Shown here: one piece after another, positions 45,046 through 53,847 of the stretch
Layout of the letters: the number at the start of each line of letters is the position of its first letter
Position numbering within the stretch: the first letter of the stretch is position 1
Origin: Planctomycetota bacterium
GTDB taxonomy: Bacteria > Planctomycetota > Planctomycetia > Pirellulales > Pirellulaceae
DNA: 64,000 nt
Assembly: GCA_003671195.1 (NCBI GenBank)
Contig: QWPJ01000072.1
Coordinates: forward strand, 24,556 to 88,555
Direction of reading: 5' to 3'
Notes under the pieces: generated by a model
What the model was told of the DNA's origin: nothing
What the model saw: only the letters and a program-made list of their open reading frames with translations
Database searches by the model: none
Position numbers and translations under genes: made by a program

Positions 45046-46866
45046 TCATAGGGTCTTGAGATAAACGATCAGATCCTGTGTCTCTTCCGAAGTTAAGGCC
45101 TGACCGTGGACCTTATCCGGAGAATGCTCGCCCTTGAGCACCTCCTCGAGCGTCGACGCCCGCCCGTCGTGCAATAATTGAACCTTGCGAAATACCCCCT
45201 GGAGACTCGGAGTGTTGTAACCTTGGTAAGCGTCGTCTGACGACCCTAGCCCAAGATCATGGATCTGGTGATCGGTCCCTGCCGTTCCGGAATGGCAATC
45301 CGAACAAGCTCCTTTCGGGCCGAAGAAAATTTCTTTGCCGCGAGCGGCTGACGGACCGATCGGTTCGCTGTCGGTTCGATTGGGGTTCGGAGGGGATCGC
45401 ATGGAGGAGAGAAAAGCAGCAAGCGCTTGTGCTTCCTCCTGCGTCGGATCCGGGCCGACCATCGTCGTCTTGAGCGAATGCTCCATCGCGTCGATCAACC
45501 CCTTTTGCCAACCATGCCATGTCCATGGCCCGGATTGATCCAGAGCGTAAAGAGGCAAAACGGTCTTGAATGTAAACGCGCTACCATCGTTCAACGTATC
45601 CATAGCCACTGCATTGGATCCGCCAAGATAGTGGCAAGAGTGGCAAGAGTACCATTGGTCCAAACTCCTTCTCGCATCATAGAAAATCGCTTCGCCTCGT
45701 CGAGCCAACGAAGCGGTTTGGTTTCCGCCTAAGAAGATCCGTTGGGCGATTTTTCGCTCGATCAAATCGACTACCTGAACCGAGTTGTCCAAGTAGTTCG
45801 CGACATAAGCAGTCTGATCGTCTGCAGAAACCTTCACTCCCATCGGACGCCCACCGAGTTCGATCCGGTCAAACCTCTCACGATCTTTGAGCAACTCCGG
45901 ATCGACATGGTCGGTGCTGCCCCGATCCAAAAATGGGAGACCCGAATTCCGATAGATCAACAACTCATGGGAACCCGATGCGGTCACTAGAACCTTCTGC
46001 TCATCGTGAGTCAGCGCCAAACCATGTGGATCCGCAATCGCCTTGCCAGGCGGATCGAGCGAAAACGCTTCACGGTGCGCCCCGTCGGTGAAACCGATTC
46101 GCCCAAGTCGACTTGCCATGACCCAGCCGAGTCGAATGTTGCGATCATTGATCGGGTTACGACGGTAAACCATCCATGGAAAATAGACTTGATCCGATGT
46201 TCTCGACGTCTGCATGTGGCCTATGTTCAAGCCGACGAACCGATCGACATGGAGCAATTTACCCTCTTGAAGGTCCACTATCGAAACCCCGCGATCGCCG
46301 CTTGTTCCCACCGCAATTCGTGTCCCATCGTTGGAGATCGCTAGAGAACGAGGCCAACGTCCAACTGCGATTTTTCGTACCAGGCGGCATGCTTGGAAAT
46401 CGACTACAGCAACCGCATCGGCATCGGTTAGACAGACATACACCATGGTGCCATCTGCCGATAAGGCTAGCCCTGTCGGTTGAAAACCAAGTTGCAGTTC
46501 GCCAGAGTGTTGAAGTTTCTGGCCGTCAACGCGCAACCAATGCAACGTGCCTGCATAACTGGAGGTGACCAAAAGGTGCTTTCCATCTGGATGGAGCACG
46601 ATGGAACTCGGGTGTTGGCCGACGCTCACCTCATCCCAAAGACTTCGATCGCTCAAGCTCACAAGCGAGACGGTGCTAGACGTTTGGTTGGCAGTAGCAA
46701 TCCAACGACCATCTTGAGAGATTACAAGATCCACCGGAGAACGGTCTTGATTCGGATCCCCCTGGAGCTGTCGCTCTTCTGCCCAAGCCAAGCCAAGGAG
46801 TGCCAGAAAGGCAAATTTGGCTAGCAAAACGAAGATTGCCCGAAAAACACAGTAAAAGGCTGGCAT
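45046..46866 (-). CDS. YVTN beta-propeller fused to di-heme cytochrome c peroxidase-like domain
   Basis: 606 residues, secreted (N-terminal hydrophobic signal FVLLAKFAFLALLGLAWA). The N-terminal two thirds is a seven-blade-type propeller of YVTN repeats: SPVDLVISQDGRWIATANQT, PSSIVLHPDGKHLLVTSSYA, PTGLALSADGTMVYVCLTDA, PMGVKVSADDQTAYVANYLD. Two heme c motifs follow: CHSCH near residue 405 and CSDCH near residue 520, with MRSPPNP between and a C-terminal LTSEETQDLIVYLKTL, as in MauG/CcpA-like proteins. It is probably a periplasmic redox enzyme of unknown substrate. Confidence 0.9.
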   Translation of the reverse strand: MPAFYCVFRAIFVLLAKFAFLALLGLAWAEERQLQGDPNQDRSPVDLVISQDGRWIATANQTSSTVSLVSLSDRSLWDEVSVGQHPSSIVLHPDGKHLLVTSSYAGTLHWLRVDGQKLQHSGELQLGFQPTGLALSADGTMVYVCLTDADAVAVVDFQACRLVRKIAVGRWPRSLAISNDGTRIAVGTSGDRGVSIVDLQEGKLLHVDRFVGLNIGHMQTSRTSDQVYFPWMVYRRNPINDRNIRLGWVMASRLGRIGFTDGAHREAFSLDPPGKAIADPHGLALTHDEQKVLVTASGSHELLIYRNSGLPFLDRGSTDHVDPELLKDRERFDRIELGGRPMGVKVSADDQTAYVANYLDNSVQVVDLIERKIAQRIFLGGNQTASLARRGEAIFYDARRSLDQWYSCHSCHYLGGSNAVAMDTLNDGSAFTFKTVLPLYALDQSGPWTWHGWQKGLIDAMEHSLKTTMVGPDPTQEEAQALAAFLSSMRSPPNPNRTDSEPIGPSAARGKEIFFGPKGACSDCHSGTAGTDHQIHDLGLGSSDDAYQGYNTPSLQGVFRKVQLLHDGRASTLEEVLKGEHSPDKVHGQALTSEETQDLIVYLKTL

Positions 46867-46959
46867 GATCCGGCCACCTAATCCTCGCGGTCCAAAACAC
46901 TCGACCCTAACGGAACTTGGTACCTAGATGCGATACCCGTTCCGATAAAACGCAGTTTC

Positions 46960-46996
46960 TATACCGTGTGATTTGTATACCGTGTGATCCGTGTGG
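46960..46996. repeat. Direct repeat with 16-bp period
   Basis: TATACCGTGTGAT occurs at 46960-46972 and 46976-46988, followed by a partial copy CCGTGTGG (46989-46996). It lies about 95 bases upstream of the propeller-cytochrome start (minus strand) and downstream of rplS. An overlapping 8-bp inverted repeat ATCCGTGT / ACACGGAT (46987-46994, 47010-47017) could form a weak hairpin after rplS. The repeats may be regulator sites. Confidence 0.5.
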
Positions 46997-47071
46997 ATTT
47001 TGGAGGCCGACACGGATGCGATGATTCGAGTTGAGTTCGAAACCCGAGACGATAACAAGCCAACTCAGCGA

Positions 47072-47425
47072 TTAGTATTCGCGACGTTCGCGAAGCTTCA
47101 CACCCTTGCCGATTCGGTCTCGCAAGAAGTAGAGCTTGGCCCGCCGGACGACCGAGTGACGTTGAACAACAATCTTCTCGATCTTAGGCGAGTGCAGGGG
47201 AAACTTTCGCTCAACCCCCTCGCCTGCCACAATGCGGCGGACGACGAACATTTCACGCGAACCCGAACCGCTCTTGGCGATCACCGTGCCGGTGAAAATC
47301 TGAATGCGCTCTTTAACGCCTTCCTGAATCTTCGTGTGCACGTCCACGGTATCTCCGATCTCGAAGGCATCCACGTTTTCCTTGAGATAAGGCTGTTCAA
47401 CGGCTTGAAGGATTTGTTGGCTCAT
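47072..47425 (-). CDS. rplS: 50S ribosomal protein L19
   Basis: 117 residues, the usual length. The protein sits at the 30S-50S interface of the ribosome. FEIGDTVDVHTKIQEGVKER, IQIFTGTVIAKSGSGSREMF, VRRIVAGEGVERKFPLHSPK and RRAKLYFLRDRIGKGVKLRE match L19 throughout. In many bacteria rplS follows rpsP, rimM and trmD; here no such neighbours are present, so the gene stands alone between envelope-protein genes. Confidence 0.98.
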   Translation of the reverse strand: MSQQILQAVEQPYLKENVDAFEIGDTVDVHTKIQEGVKERIQIFTGTVIAKSGSGSREMFVVRRIVAGEGVERKFPLHSPKIEKIVVQRHSVVRRAKLYFLRDRIGKGVKLRERREY

Positions 47426-47541
47426 GATCGACGAACACTTCCAATGTACTTTGTCCTGAAATGAAACGGGGCAATATCATTGACAAAGAATCGGTTCATG
47501 GAAAGGCCAAATCGTGCAAAAACCGTCGGTTTCCATCGAGT

Positions 47542-47555
47542 TAAAACCGGTTTTA
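47542..47555. promoter_or_regulatory. 14-bp perfect palindrome in the rplS / ceramidase-fusion divergent gap
   Basis: TAAAACCGGTTTTA, self-complementary, lies 117 bases upstream of rplS (minus) and 116 bases upstream of the plus-strand gene. It is central in the divergent promoter region and may be an operator; chance cannot be excluded. Confidence 0.25.
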
Positions 47556-47670
47556 GAACCTAAAACAGCCAGCTTGAGCCCCCTGAACCTGTTAAAATCG
47601 AGCTCCTCGCACCCCCGAAAAAGAGCTGCGATTCCCTCCCTGCAATCCCCGCCTATCCCTAATATCTCCT

Positions 47671-50600
47671 ATGTTCAGCCCCGGCTTTCCCCAAGTTTCC
47701 GTACATTTCCTCAAGGGCTTCGGCTCGCTGTTGTCCAGGTTTCTTTTTTCAAGATCGAGGCCTCCAAACGCCATCGGTCCGGCCCTGACGCTCGCTGTGC
47801 TTGCGAGCACTGCGAGCCTTGGATGGCCCCAATTCGATGAGAAATCGAACGATTCGCAACCGGCCAATCGACTACAGGGAAATCGCCTTTTGGCTGGAGC
47901 TTACGCAAAAAATATCGATCCTGAATCGTTTCCGGTCTGGGTAAGCGGCGGAATTGTCGCAGGCAAGTCCGAGCGCATCGTCGACTCGCTGTTCGCTCGA
48001 TCGCTGGTCATCGAACAAGAGCTGCCGGGGACCGACCACGAAGCGATTGCTGTCTGTGTCGTCGATAGCTTGGGCGTGCCCGGTTGGATTGTCGAACAAG
48101 CCAAAGCGATCGTCGCCAAAGAGATTCCCCTCGAGCCCCATCAGGTGCTCATCAGCGCCACCCATTCGCATTCCGCACCGGCCCTTATGGGGGCCCATGG
48201 GACACCCGCCCAAGACGACTACGCTGAGAAAATGCCGGTTTGGATCGCCGAATCGATCATCGAAGCGTATCGCAAAAGAACCCCGGCAAAAATTGGAAGC
48301 GGCGTTTCCAATGCAGATCGCTTTATCCATTGCCGGCGCTGGTTCATGGAACCAGGACACGCCGGTGGGGTACTTTTCAGCGGCCAAGAAACGAACCTCG
48401 TGGCGATGAATCCCGGTCACGACTCGCCTTACAAGATCCGACAAACCGCTGAAGTCGATCGAACGATCCCCATCCTTTCGGTACAAACCCAAGACGGCAA
48501 AACGCTAGCCGTCTTAGCTTCGTTTTCGACGCATTACGCAGGTGCACCGGCTTTATCCTCCGATTACTTCGGGGTGGTCGCCAAGGAACTTGCCCAACAA
48601 CTCCGCCCCGATAATCCAAACGCCTTTGTCGGCATCATGGCCAACGCCACCAGCGGCGACGCCAACTGCATCGACTTTGCCAGACCGGCTAAAGCCTTCG
48701 ATTACCGAGAGGTCGGTTCGTATGTCGCCGCGCGGATCCTGAGCGCTTTGCCATCGATCCAACACGAGGATCGCTCCGTGCTCGGAGGAAGGCTCGAATT
48801 CCTCTCCGCAAAGGTTCGTCTGGCCGATCCGGACGAACTGGCGCAGGCGACTTCCTATGTCGAATCGAAACTCGCCGATCGACTACCGAGCAACATCGAA
48901 GAAAACTATGCCCGAGAAACCGTGCTCCTTGCAAAGATGCCTCCGACCCGCCAAGTTCCACTCCAGGCGCTAAGAGTCGGCGATATGGCGATCGTCGGCT
49001 ATCCGACCGAGACCTACAACGCCACCGGACTTGCCGTGCGCGCTGCGAGCCCGTTTCGAGTGACGCTCAACATTGGGCTTGCCAATGATTTGCTGGGATA
49101 CTTACCCCCAGCCGACCAATTCCCACTCGGTGGCTATACCACCTGGAGGGCCAGAACGAGCTGCCTCGAAGAGGCGACCGAAGCCCGCGTCGTCGAGTCC
49201 CTTGCGTCCTTGGTCCATCAGTTAATCGCACCAAAACAAAGCAGCCCGGGCGACCAACCTCTTCGCATCGAAAATTCGGTGCATCCCGACCTGCCGACGC
49301 CCAAGCCGGTCGTTTTGCATCAGGGGCCTGATTCGGCCGTAAGCCCAGAGAATTCTCTGAGTCACTTTGAACTCCTTGAGCACCAACGGATCGAATTGGC
49401 CGCCTTTGAACCCAATGTGATCGACCCGGTTGCCATCCGCTTCGATGACGCTGGCAAACTATGGGTAGTCGAAATGAGCGATTACCCGACGAACCAAACC
49501 AACGAAGGGCTTGGGCGAATCCGGGTCCTTACGGATGAAAATCTCGACGGTCGCTACGATCGGGCCAAGGTTTTTGCCCAAGGCCTTTTGTTTCCGACCG
49601 GCTTGCAATTGCACCGTGACGGGGCTTTGGTAAGCGTCGGTGGTAAATTGCTTTTTCTACGCGACACCGATCGCGATGGCACAGCGGATCGGACCGAAGA
49701 GTGGCTTGAAGGTTTCGCCGTCGAGAATCCGCAGTTGCGATTCAACGACCCCGATTTCGGAATCGACGGTGCGCTCTATCTGGCCAACGGGCTACGCAGC
49801 TCGAAGATCTCGCACCGAGGCGGTTCAACCCCGCCTGAGACGGCCGAGAGCCCAGGAACTCTCTCGATCTCCAATAGCGACCTTCGCTGGGACTGGATCG
49901 GCCAGTCGGGGCGCGCCATCGGGGGGCCTTCTCAATTCGGAATGAGCTGGGATCGTTTTGGAAACCGGTACTTCTGCAGCAACCGAAATCCTTGTGACTC
50001 TGTCGTCATCGAACCTGGGCAAGCGGCCATGAGTCCACTGGTCGGTCTGGCGCCAATGACAACTCCCGTTCTCCCACCCGGAGAGAAATCCACCGTGCGA
50101 CCCTTGGTCTCGGCTTGGACCACCTCCAACCTCCACGCTGGGCAGTTCACAGCAGCTTGCGGCGTCTTGATCAGCCATAGCACGCACCTGCCAGGCGCAT
50201 CTCTAGGCAACGCTCTTACGTGCGAACCGACCGGAAGCCTTGTACACCGAGTCGGGATCGGCAGAGTTTCCGGACGAACGGTTCCCGAAGAGCCCCAACG
50301 CGATTCGGAGTGGCTCGCCAGCCGCGATCCTTGGTTCCGACCCGTCAACCTCGAGGAAGGCCCCGATGCGGGTATCTACATCGTCGATATGCATCGTGCG
50401 GTCATCGAGCATCCGGATTGGGTTCCCGAGGAACTCAAAAAACGCAGCGATGAGCGCTGGGGTGACGATTGCGGACGGATCTACCGTGTCGTAAGTCGCA
50501 ACGCTCCTGCTGTCGATCCGATCTTCCTGGATTTGCATCAACGCCCCCTATCCACAAGGGATACCAGCGAACTTTGCTCCCTGTTGGATCACCCCAGAGC

Positions 50601-52413
50601 ATGGATGCATCAGACCGCAGCTAGACTCCTTTTCGAACGCGTCGCCCAAGGAAACTCTGCGGAAAAGACGACGATTCACAATGCCCTTCTCGAGCATGTC
50701 CAAAGGGTAGCATTGCAACCGAGAAACCCGACAGGAATACTCAGAGCCTTCTATATGCTGAATGCTTCTGAAATCGCAGTGCCGCAGTCTACAACCTCTC
50801 CCGACCCTGTTTGCAAGGGTTGGCGCACTTTGCTGGAAACCTGCTTGATTGACCCGAGGAATCCCTCGCATCGCGACCCTGCCCTCCGCGCTGCGCTTTG
50901 GCGTCTGGCAAGCCAAACCAACACGCAATCCGAAGCGATCCTCCGTACGACACCGCTGGTCCTTCGAGACGCCCACCAAGAAGAAGCAACCCACTGCGCT
51001 TGGTACCTTGCGGACCTGTTTGCCAAGTATCCGAAGATCCCATCCGGGGATCTTGCCTACCGGAAGGAACTGCTCGAAGCGGCGGTCGCAAGATCGATCG
51101 ACCTTGCGGATGATCCAAACTGGCTCATGGCGATCAGCTCGGTATACCGCTCCGAACCAGAACTTTTTGCTTTGCCTTGGATCGAACAAGCCGCAAAAGC
51201 ACTGGACGAAAAGAAGATGATCCGAACGTTTTCAACCACCGCTTTTGAGACCTTGGTCGCCAAGGTTGCGGCACCCGAAGACGCTCGTTGGATCACGGCT
51301 CGCGATACCTGGACTGCACTTGCACTCCAAAGGCTCGAGTCGGGGCCACCCCAAGACGAAACGCAACGCCGCTTGATCTTCGAGCCACAGATCATCCTTC
51401 ATTTAGCCGTCGCACGTGGGATCGCGAAATCTACCGATTCCCGCTGGCTGGCCACCCAGAGTCCTCTTTGGACCGCTTGGGCCAACTCCCTTTCAAACCC
51501 GCAGTTCTCTCCAAAGATCCATTCGGGTATCGCAGAACTTCTAGCCAAGCCGATTGCTCCTGAACAATCCCGACTGTGCAAGACGGCACTGCGCACGGCG
51601 CTCGAGCGTTGCGAGGATCCAGACCTTCGTCGAGAGTACCTTGCAGCCTGGTCTAAACACACCGATGAGCCGGAACTCGACGAGAAATCGAGTATTGACT
51701 GGATCTTGGAAAACTTTGACGGCGAAACTCCCGCGATGCGCTCGGTGATGTTCCAAGCGATCCGAAGTAGACCCGATCGGCTTGCGAGGTGGCTCGATGC
51801 TATCGATCGCCAACAGATCTCCAGCACAGGTCTAGATGCGAGCCAAATCCAATCGCTGATGCAAGTCACTGGAGATCTGCAACCGAGAATCGCTAAATGG
51901 CTCTCAGGCCGAGTCCAAGCCGACCGGCAGAAGGTCATCGACCGCTACACGGATTGCCTGAGCCTTGAGGTGAACCTCGAACGAGGTAAGCAGCATTTCA
52001 TCCAGCATTGCTCGGCCTGCCACCGAATAGACGGACTGGGGGTAGGAATCGGTCCAGATATATCCGACTCTCGCACCCAAACCCCAACGCAATTGCTCGT
52101 TGCGATCTTGGATCCAAATCGCGCGATCGACAACAACTACTATCGCGTGAGAGTCCAATTGAACGAAGGAACGATCCACGACGGAATCGTCGTCGAGGAA
52201 TCTTCGGAACACTTGATCTTGAAGAACCAAAATTCAGACCGCCTTGTGCTCAACAAAACCCAAATCGAGGCGATCAAATCCAGCGGAGTGTCGCTGATGC
52301 CCGAAGGCATCGAGGCCCAGTTGGACCCACAAGCCCTCGCGGATTTGATCGGATACATCAAAAACTGGCGCTATGTCGGGGGCGAGTCTCCAGCTTTGCA
52401 AAAAACACGTTAG
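47671..52413 (+). CDS. Ceramidase-like domain fused to PVC-type membrane-bound dehydrogenase/heme-binding protein
   Basis: 1580 residues, secreted (hydrophobic segment AIGPALTLAVLASTASLGW near residues 34-52). Residues about 65-515 resemble neutral/alkaline ceramidase-like proteins: VLISATHSHSAPALMGAHGT, FSTHYAGAPALSSDYFG, GIMANATSGDANC. Residues about 570-950 match the planctomycete PVC-type heme-binding propeller (IRFDDAGKLWVVEMSDYP, LQLHRDGALVSVGGKLLFLR, GMSWDRFGNRYFCSNRNP, YIVDMHRAVIEHPDWVP). HEAT-like helices cover about 960-1400. A C-terminal cytochrome c domain has HCSACHRIDG near residue 1443 and a GPDISDSRTQTP loop. The two halves are usually separate proteins. The next gene, 8 bases downstream, is also ceramidase-like. 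Confidence 0.85.
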   Translation: MFSPGFPQVSVHFLKGFGSLLSRFLFSRSRPPNAIGPALTLAVLASTASLGWPQFDEKSNDSQPANRLQGNRLLAGAYAKNIDPESFPVWVSGGIVAGKSERIVDSLFARSLVIEQELPGTDHEAIAVCVVDSLGVPGWIVEQAKAIVAKEIPLEPHQVLISATHSHSAPALMGAHGTPAQDDYAEKMPVWIAESIIEAYRKRTPAKIGSGVSNADRFIHCRRWFMEPGHAGGVLFSGQETNLVAMNPGHDSPYKIRQTAEVDRTIPILSVQTQDGKTLAVLASFSTHYAGAPALSSDYFGVVAKELAQQLRPDNPNAFVGIMANATSGDANCIDFARPAKAFDYREVGSYVAARILSALPSIQHEDRSVLGGRLEFLSAKVRLADPDELAQATSYVESKLADRLPSNIEENYARETVLLAKMPPTRQVPLQALRVGDMAIVGYPTETYNATGLAVRAASPFRVTLNIGLANDLLGYLPPADQFPLGGYTTWRARTSCLEEATEARVVESLASLVHQLIAPKQSSPGDQPLRIENSVHPDLPTPKPVVLHQGPDSAVSPENSLSHFELLEHQRIELAAFEPNVIDPVAIRFDDAGKLWVVEMSDYPTNQTNEGLGRIRVLTDENLDGRYDRAKVFAQGLLFPTGLQLHRDGALVSVGGKLLFLRDTDRDGTADRTEEWLEGFAVENPQLRFNDPDFGIDGALYLANGLRSSKISHRGGSTPPETAESPGTLSISNSDLRWDWIGQSGRAIGGPSQFGMSWDRFGNRYFCSNRNPCDSVVIEPGQAAMSPLVGLAPMTTPVLPPGEKSTVRPLVSAWTTSNLHAGQFTAACGVLISHSTHLPGASLGNALTCEPTGSLVHRVGIGRVSGRTVPEEPQRDSEWLASRDPWFRPVNLEEGPDAGIYIVDMHRAVIEHPDWVPEELKKRSDERWGDDCGRIYRVVSRNAPAVDPIFLDLHQRPLSTRDTSELCSLLDHPRAWMHQTAARLLFERVAQGNSAEKTTIHNALLEHVQRVALQPRNPTGILRAFYMLNASEIAVPQSTTSPDPVCKGWRTLLETCLIDPRNPSHRDPALRAALWRLASQTNTQSEAILRTTPLVLRDAHQEEATHCAWYLADLFAKYPKIPSGDLAYRKELLEAAVARSIDLADDPNWLMAISSVYRSEPELFALPWIEQAAKALDEKKMIRTFSTTAFETLVAKVAAPEDARWITARDTWTALALQRLESGPPQDETQRRLIFEPQIILHLAVARGIAKSTDSRWLATQSPLWTAWANSLSNPQFSPKIHSGIAELLAKPIAPEQSRLCKTALRTALERCEDPDLRREYLAAWSKHTDEPELDEKSSIDWILENFDGETPAMRSVMFQAIRSRPDRLARWLDAIDRQQISSTGLDASQIQSLMQVTGDLQPRIAKWLSGRVQADRQKVIDRYTDCLSLEVNLERGKQHFIQHCSACHRIDGLGVGIGPDISDSRTQTPTQLLVAILDPNRAIDNNYYRVRVQLNEGTIHDGIVVEESSEHLILKNQNSDRLVLNKTQIEAIKSSGVSLMPEGIEAQLDPQALADLIGYIKNWRYVGGESPALQKTR

Positions 52414-52421
52414 GCACTCCG

Positions 52422-53819
52422 ATGCAACTTACCGAACACATCGTATTAAGATTCGCTGTATGGACGGTCGCTCTCTATTCGATAGCAGGCGGCCAAGTCA
52501 TCGCCCAGGAAGTTGAATCCAAACTCGGACACTTTAAGATCGATGCAACGATCCCGCTTGGACATCGTTGCATGGGTATACTCCCAGCGAAATCGAAATC
52601 GATCAGCGATGGATTGGAATTGCACGGGTTTGTCCTCTTGGGACAGGAACCACCAATCGTCGTCGTGGCGATCGACTGGTGCGAGATCCGAAATCAATCG
52701 TACGACGCATGGCGATCGAGATTGGCCAAGGTTGCAGGCACGCAGCCCGAGAGAGTGCTCGTCAGTTCGTTGCACCAGCACGATGCTCCAGTGATCGACT
52801 CGGGTGCCCAGGACTTGCTCGATAAGGTCGGGTTGCAGAACGAACTGTACGACCGTTCTTTTCACGAGGAAGTGCTAACGCGAGCCGAGCATGCCTTGTC
52901 TGCCGCAATCGAAGATGCCCAACCGGTGACCCATGTCGGATACGCCCAGTCCGTCGTGAGCGACGTCGCTTCGAATCGACGAATCGTCGATAGCTCGGGG
53001 AATGTCAGCTTTTCCAGAGGAAGTAGCAGCGGTCGGGATCCGATTTTCCAACAGGCCCCCGAAGGGCTGATCGATCCGATGTTGCGCACCATTTCCTTTT
53101 GGAGTCAGAATCAGTGTTTGGTCGAGTACCATGCGTACGCGACCCATCCGATGAGTTACTACGGACGAGGCGAAGTCACCTCGGATTTCGTCGGACTGGC
53201 TCGCAAACGACTCGCTCGACTCGACCGATCGATCCATCCGATCTATGCCTCTGGATGCAGCGGGGATGTGACGGCAGGTAAGTTCAATGACGGTTCGCCA
53301 GAAGCTCGCGAGGATCTGACCCGCAAGATCTACGAAGCGATGCTTGCGAATCGCAAAGGGGTCCAAAAGGAACCTGTGCCCGAGACGTGGGGCTTTCGAA
53401 ATCTGCCCCTAGAACTTACCTATTCACACGCCGAGCCGTTGCAAAAGGAAGCCATGGAGCGAATCCTCCAGGACGGTTCGATAGCGGTCGAGAAGAGGAT
53501 TCTGGCGGCCATGGGTTTGGCCTCATGGCACAGGGTCCAAGTCCGAAAGCAGCCGATCGACATGCCCTGCGTTGATTTGGGCATTGCTCGAATGGTACTT
53601 TTTCCTGGGGAAAGCTTTGTGGGATACCAGCATATCGCCCAAGAAGCTAGCGGAGCATTGCCGCTACTACCGGTCGGCTATGGAGAATGCTGGACTGGTT
53701 ATGTTCCGACCGATGCTGCATTCAAAGACGGCTTTGACGAGTCTTGGTTATGGGTAGCCCCAGGGGCTCAAGAGCGAATCGAGCGGGTTTTGCAAGACCT
53801 GCTCGCTCCGTCGCGTTGA
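52422..53819 (+). CDS. Secreted neutral/alkaline ceramidase-like protein
   Basis: 465 residues from the ATG at 52422, 8 bases after the preceding stop; the longer frame would overlap that gene. A signal peptide (LRFAVWTVALYSIAGGQVIA) is followed by DATIPLGHRCMGILPAKSKS, VLVSSLHQHDAPVIDSGAQD with the Hx(H)D metal-type motif, EYHAYATHPMSYYGRGEVTS, YASGCSGDVTAGKFNDGSPE and FPGESFVGYQHIAQEASGAL. These match the planctomycete ceramidase-like family (neutral ceramidase fold, zinc-dependent). True ceramidase activity is not established; the substrate may be another amide or ester. It is probably cotranscribed with the fusion gene upstream. Confidence 0.85.
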   Translation: MQLTEHIVLRFAVWTVALYSIAGGQVIAQEVESKLGHFKIDATIPLGHRCMGILPAKSKSISDGLELHGFVLLGQEPPIVVVAIDWCEIRNQSYDAWRSRLAKVAGTQPERVLVSSLHQHDAPVIDSGAQDLLDKVGLQNELYDRSFHEEVLTRAEHALSAAIEDAQPVTHVGYAQSVVSDVASNRRIVDSSGNVSFSRGSSSGRDPIFQQAPEGLIDPMLRTISFWSQNQCLVEYHAYATHPMSYYGRGEVTSDFVGLARKRLARLDRSIHPIYASGCSGDVTAGKFNDGSPEAREDLTRKIYEAMLANRKGVQKEPVPETWGFRNLPLELTYSHAEPLQKEAMERILQDGSIAVEKRILAAMGLASWHRVQVRKQPIDMPCVDLGIARMVLFPGESFVGYQHIAQEASGALPLLPVGYGECWTGYVPTDAAFKDGFDESWLWVAPGAQERIERVLQDLLAPSR

Positions 53820-53847
53820 GCACTAGCTGCAATCGATCTGCTATCGA

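Noticed and set aside
52008..52421. Upstream extension of the second ceramidase-like gene
   Set aside because: Overlaps the cytochrome domain of the fusion gene in another frame, and the extra residues are Arg/Pro-rich noise; the ATG at 52422 gives a proper signal peptide.
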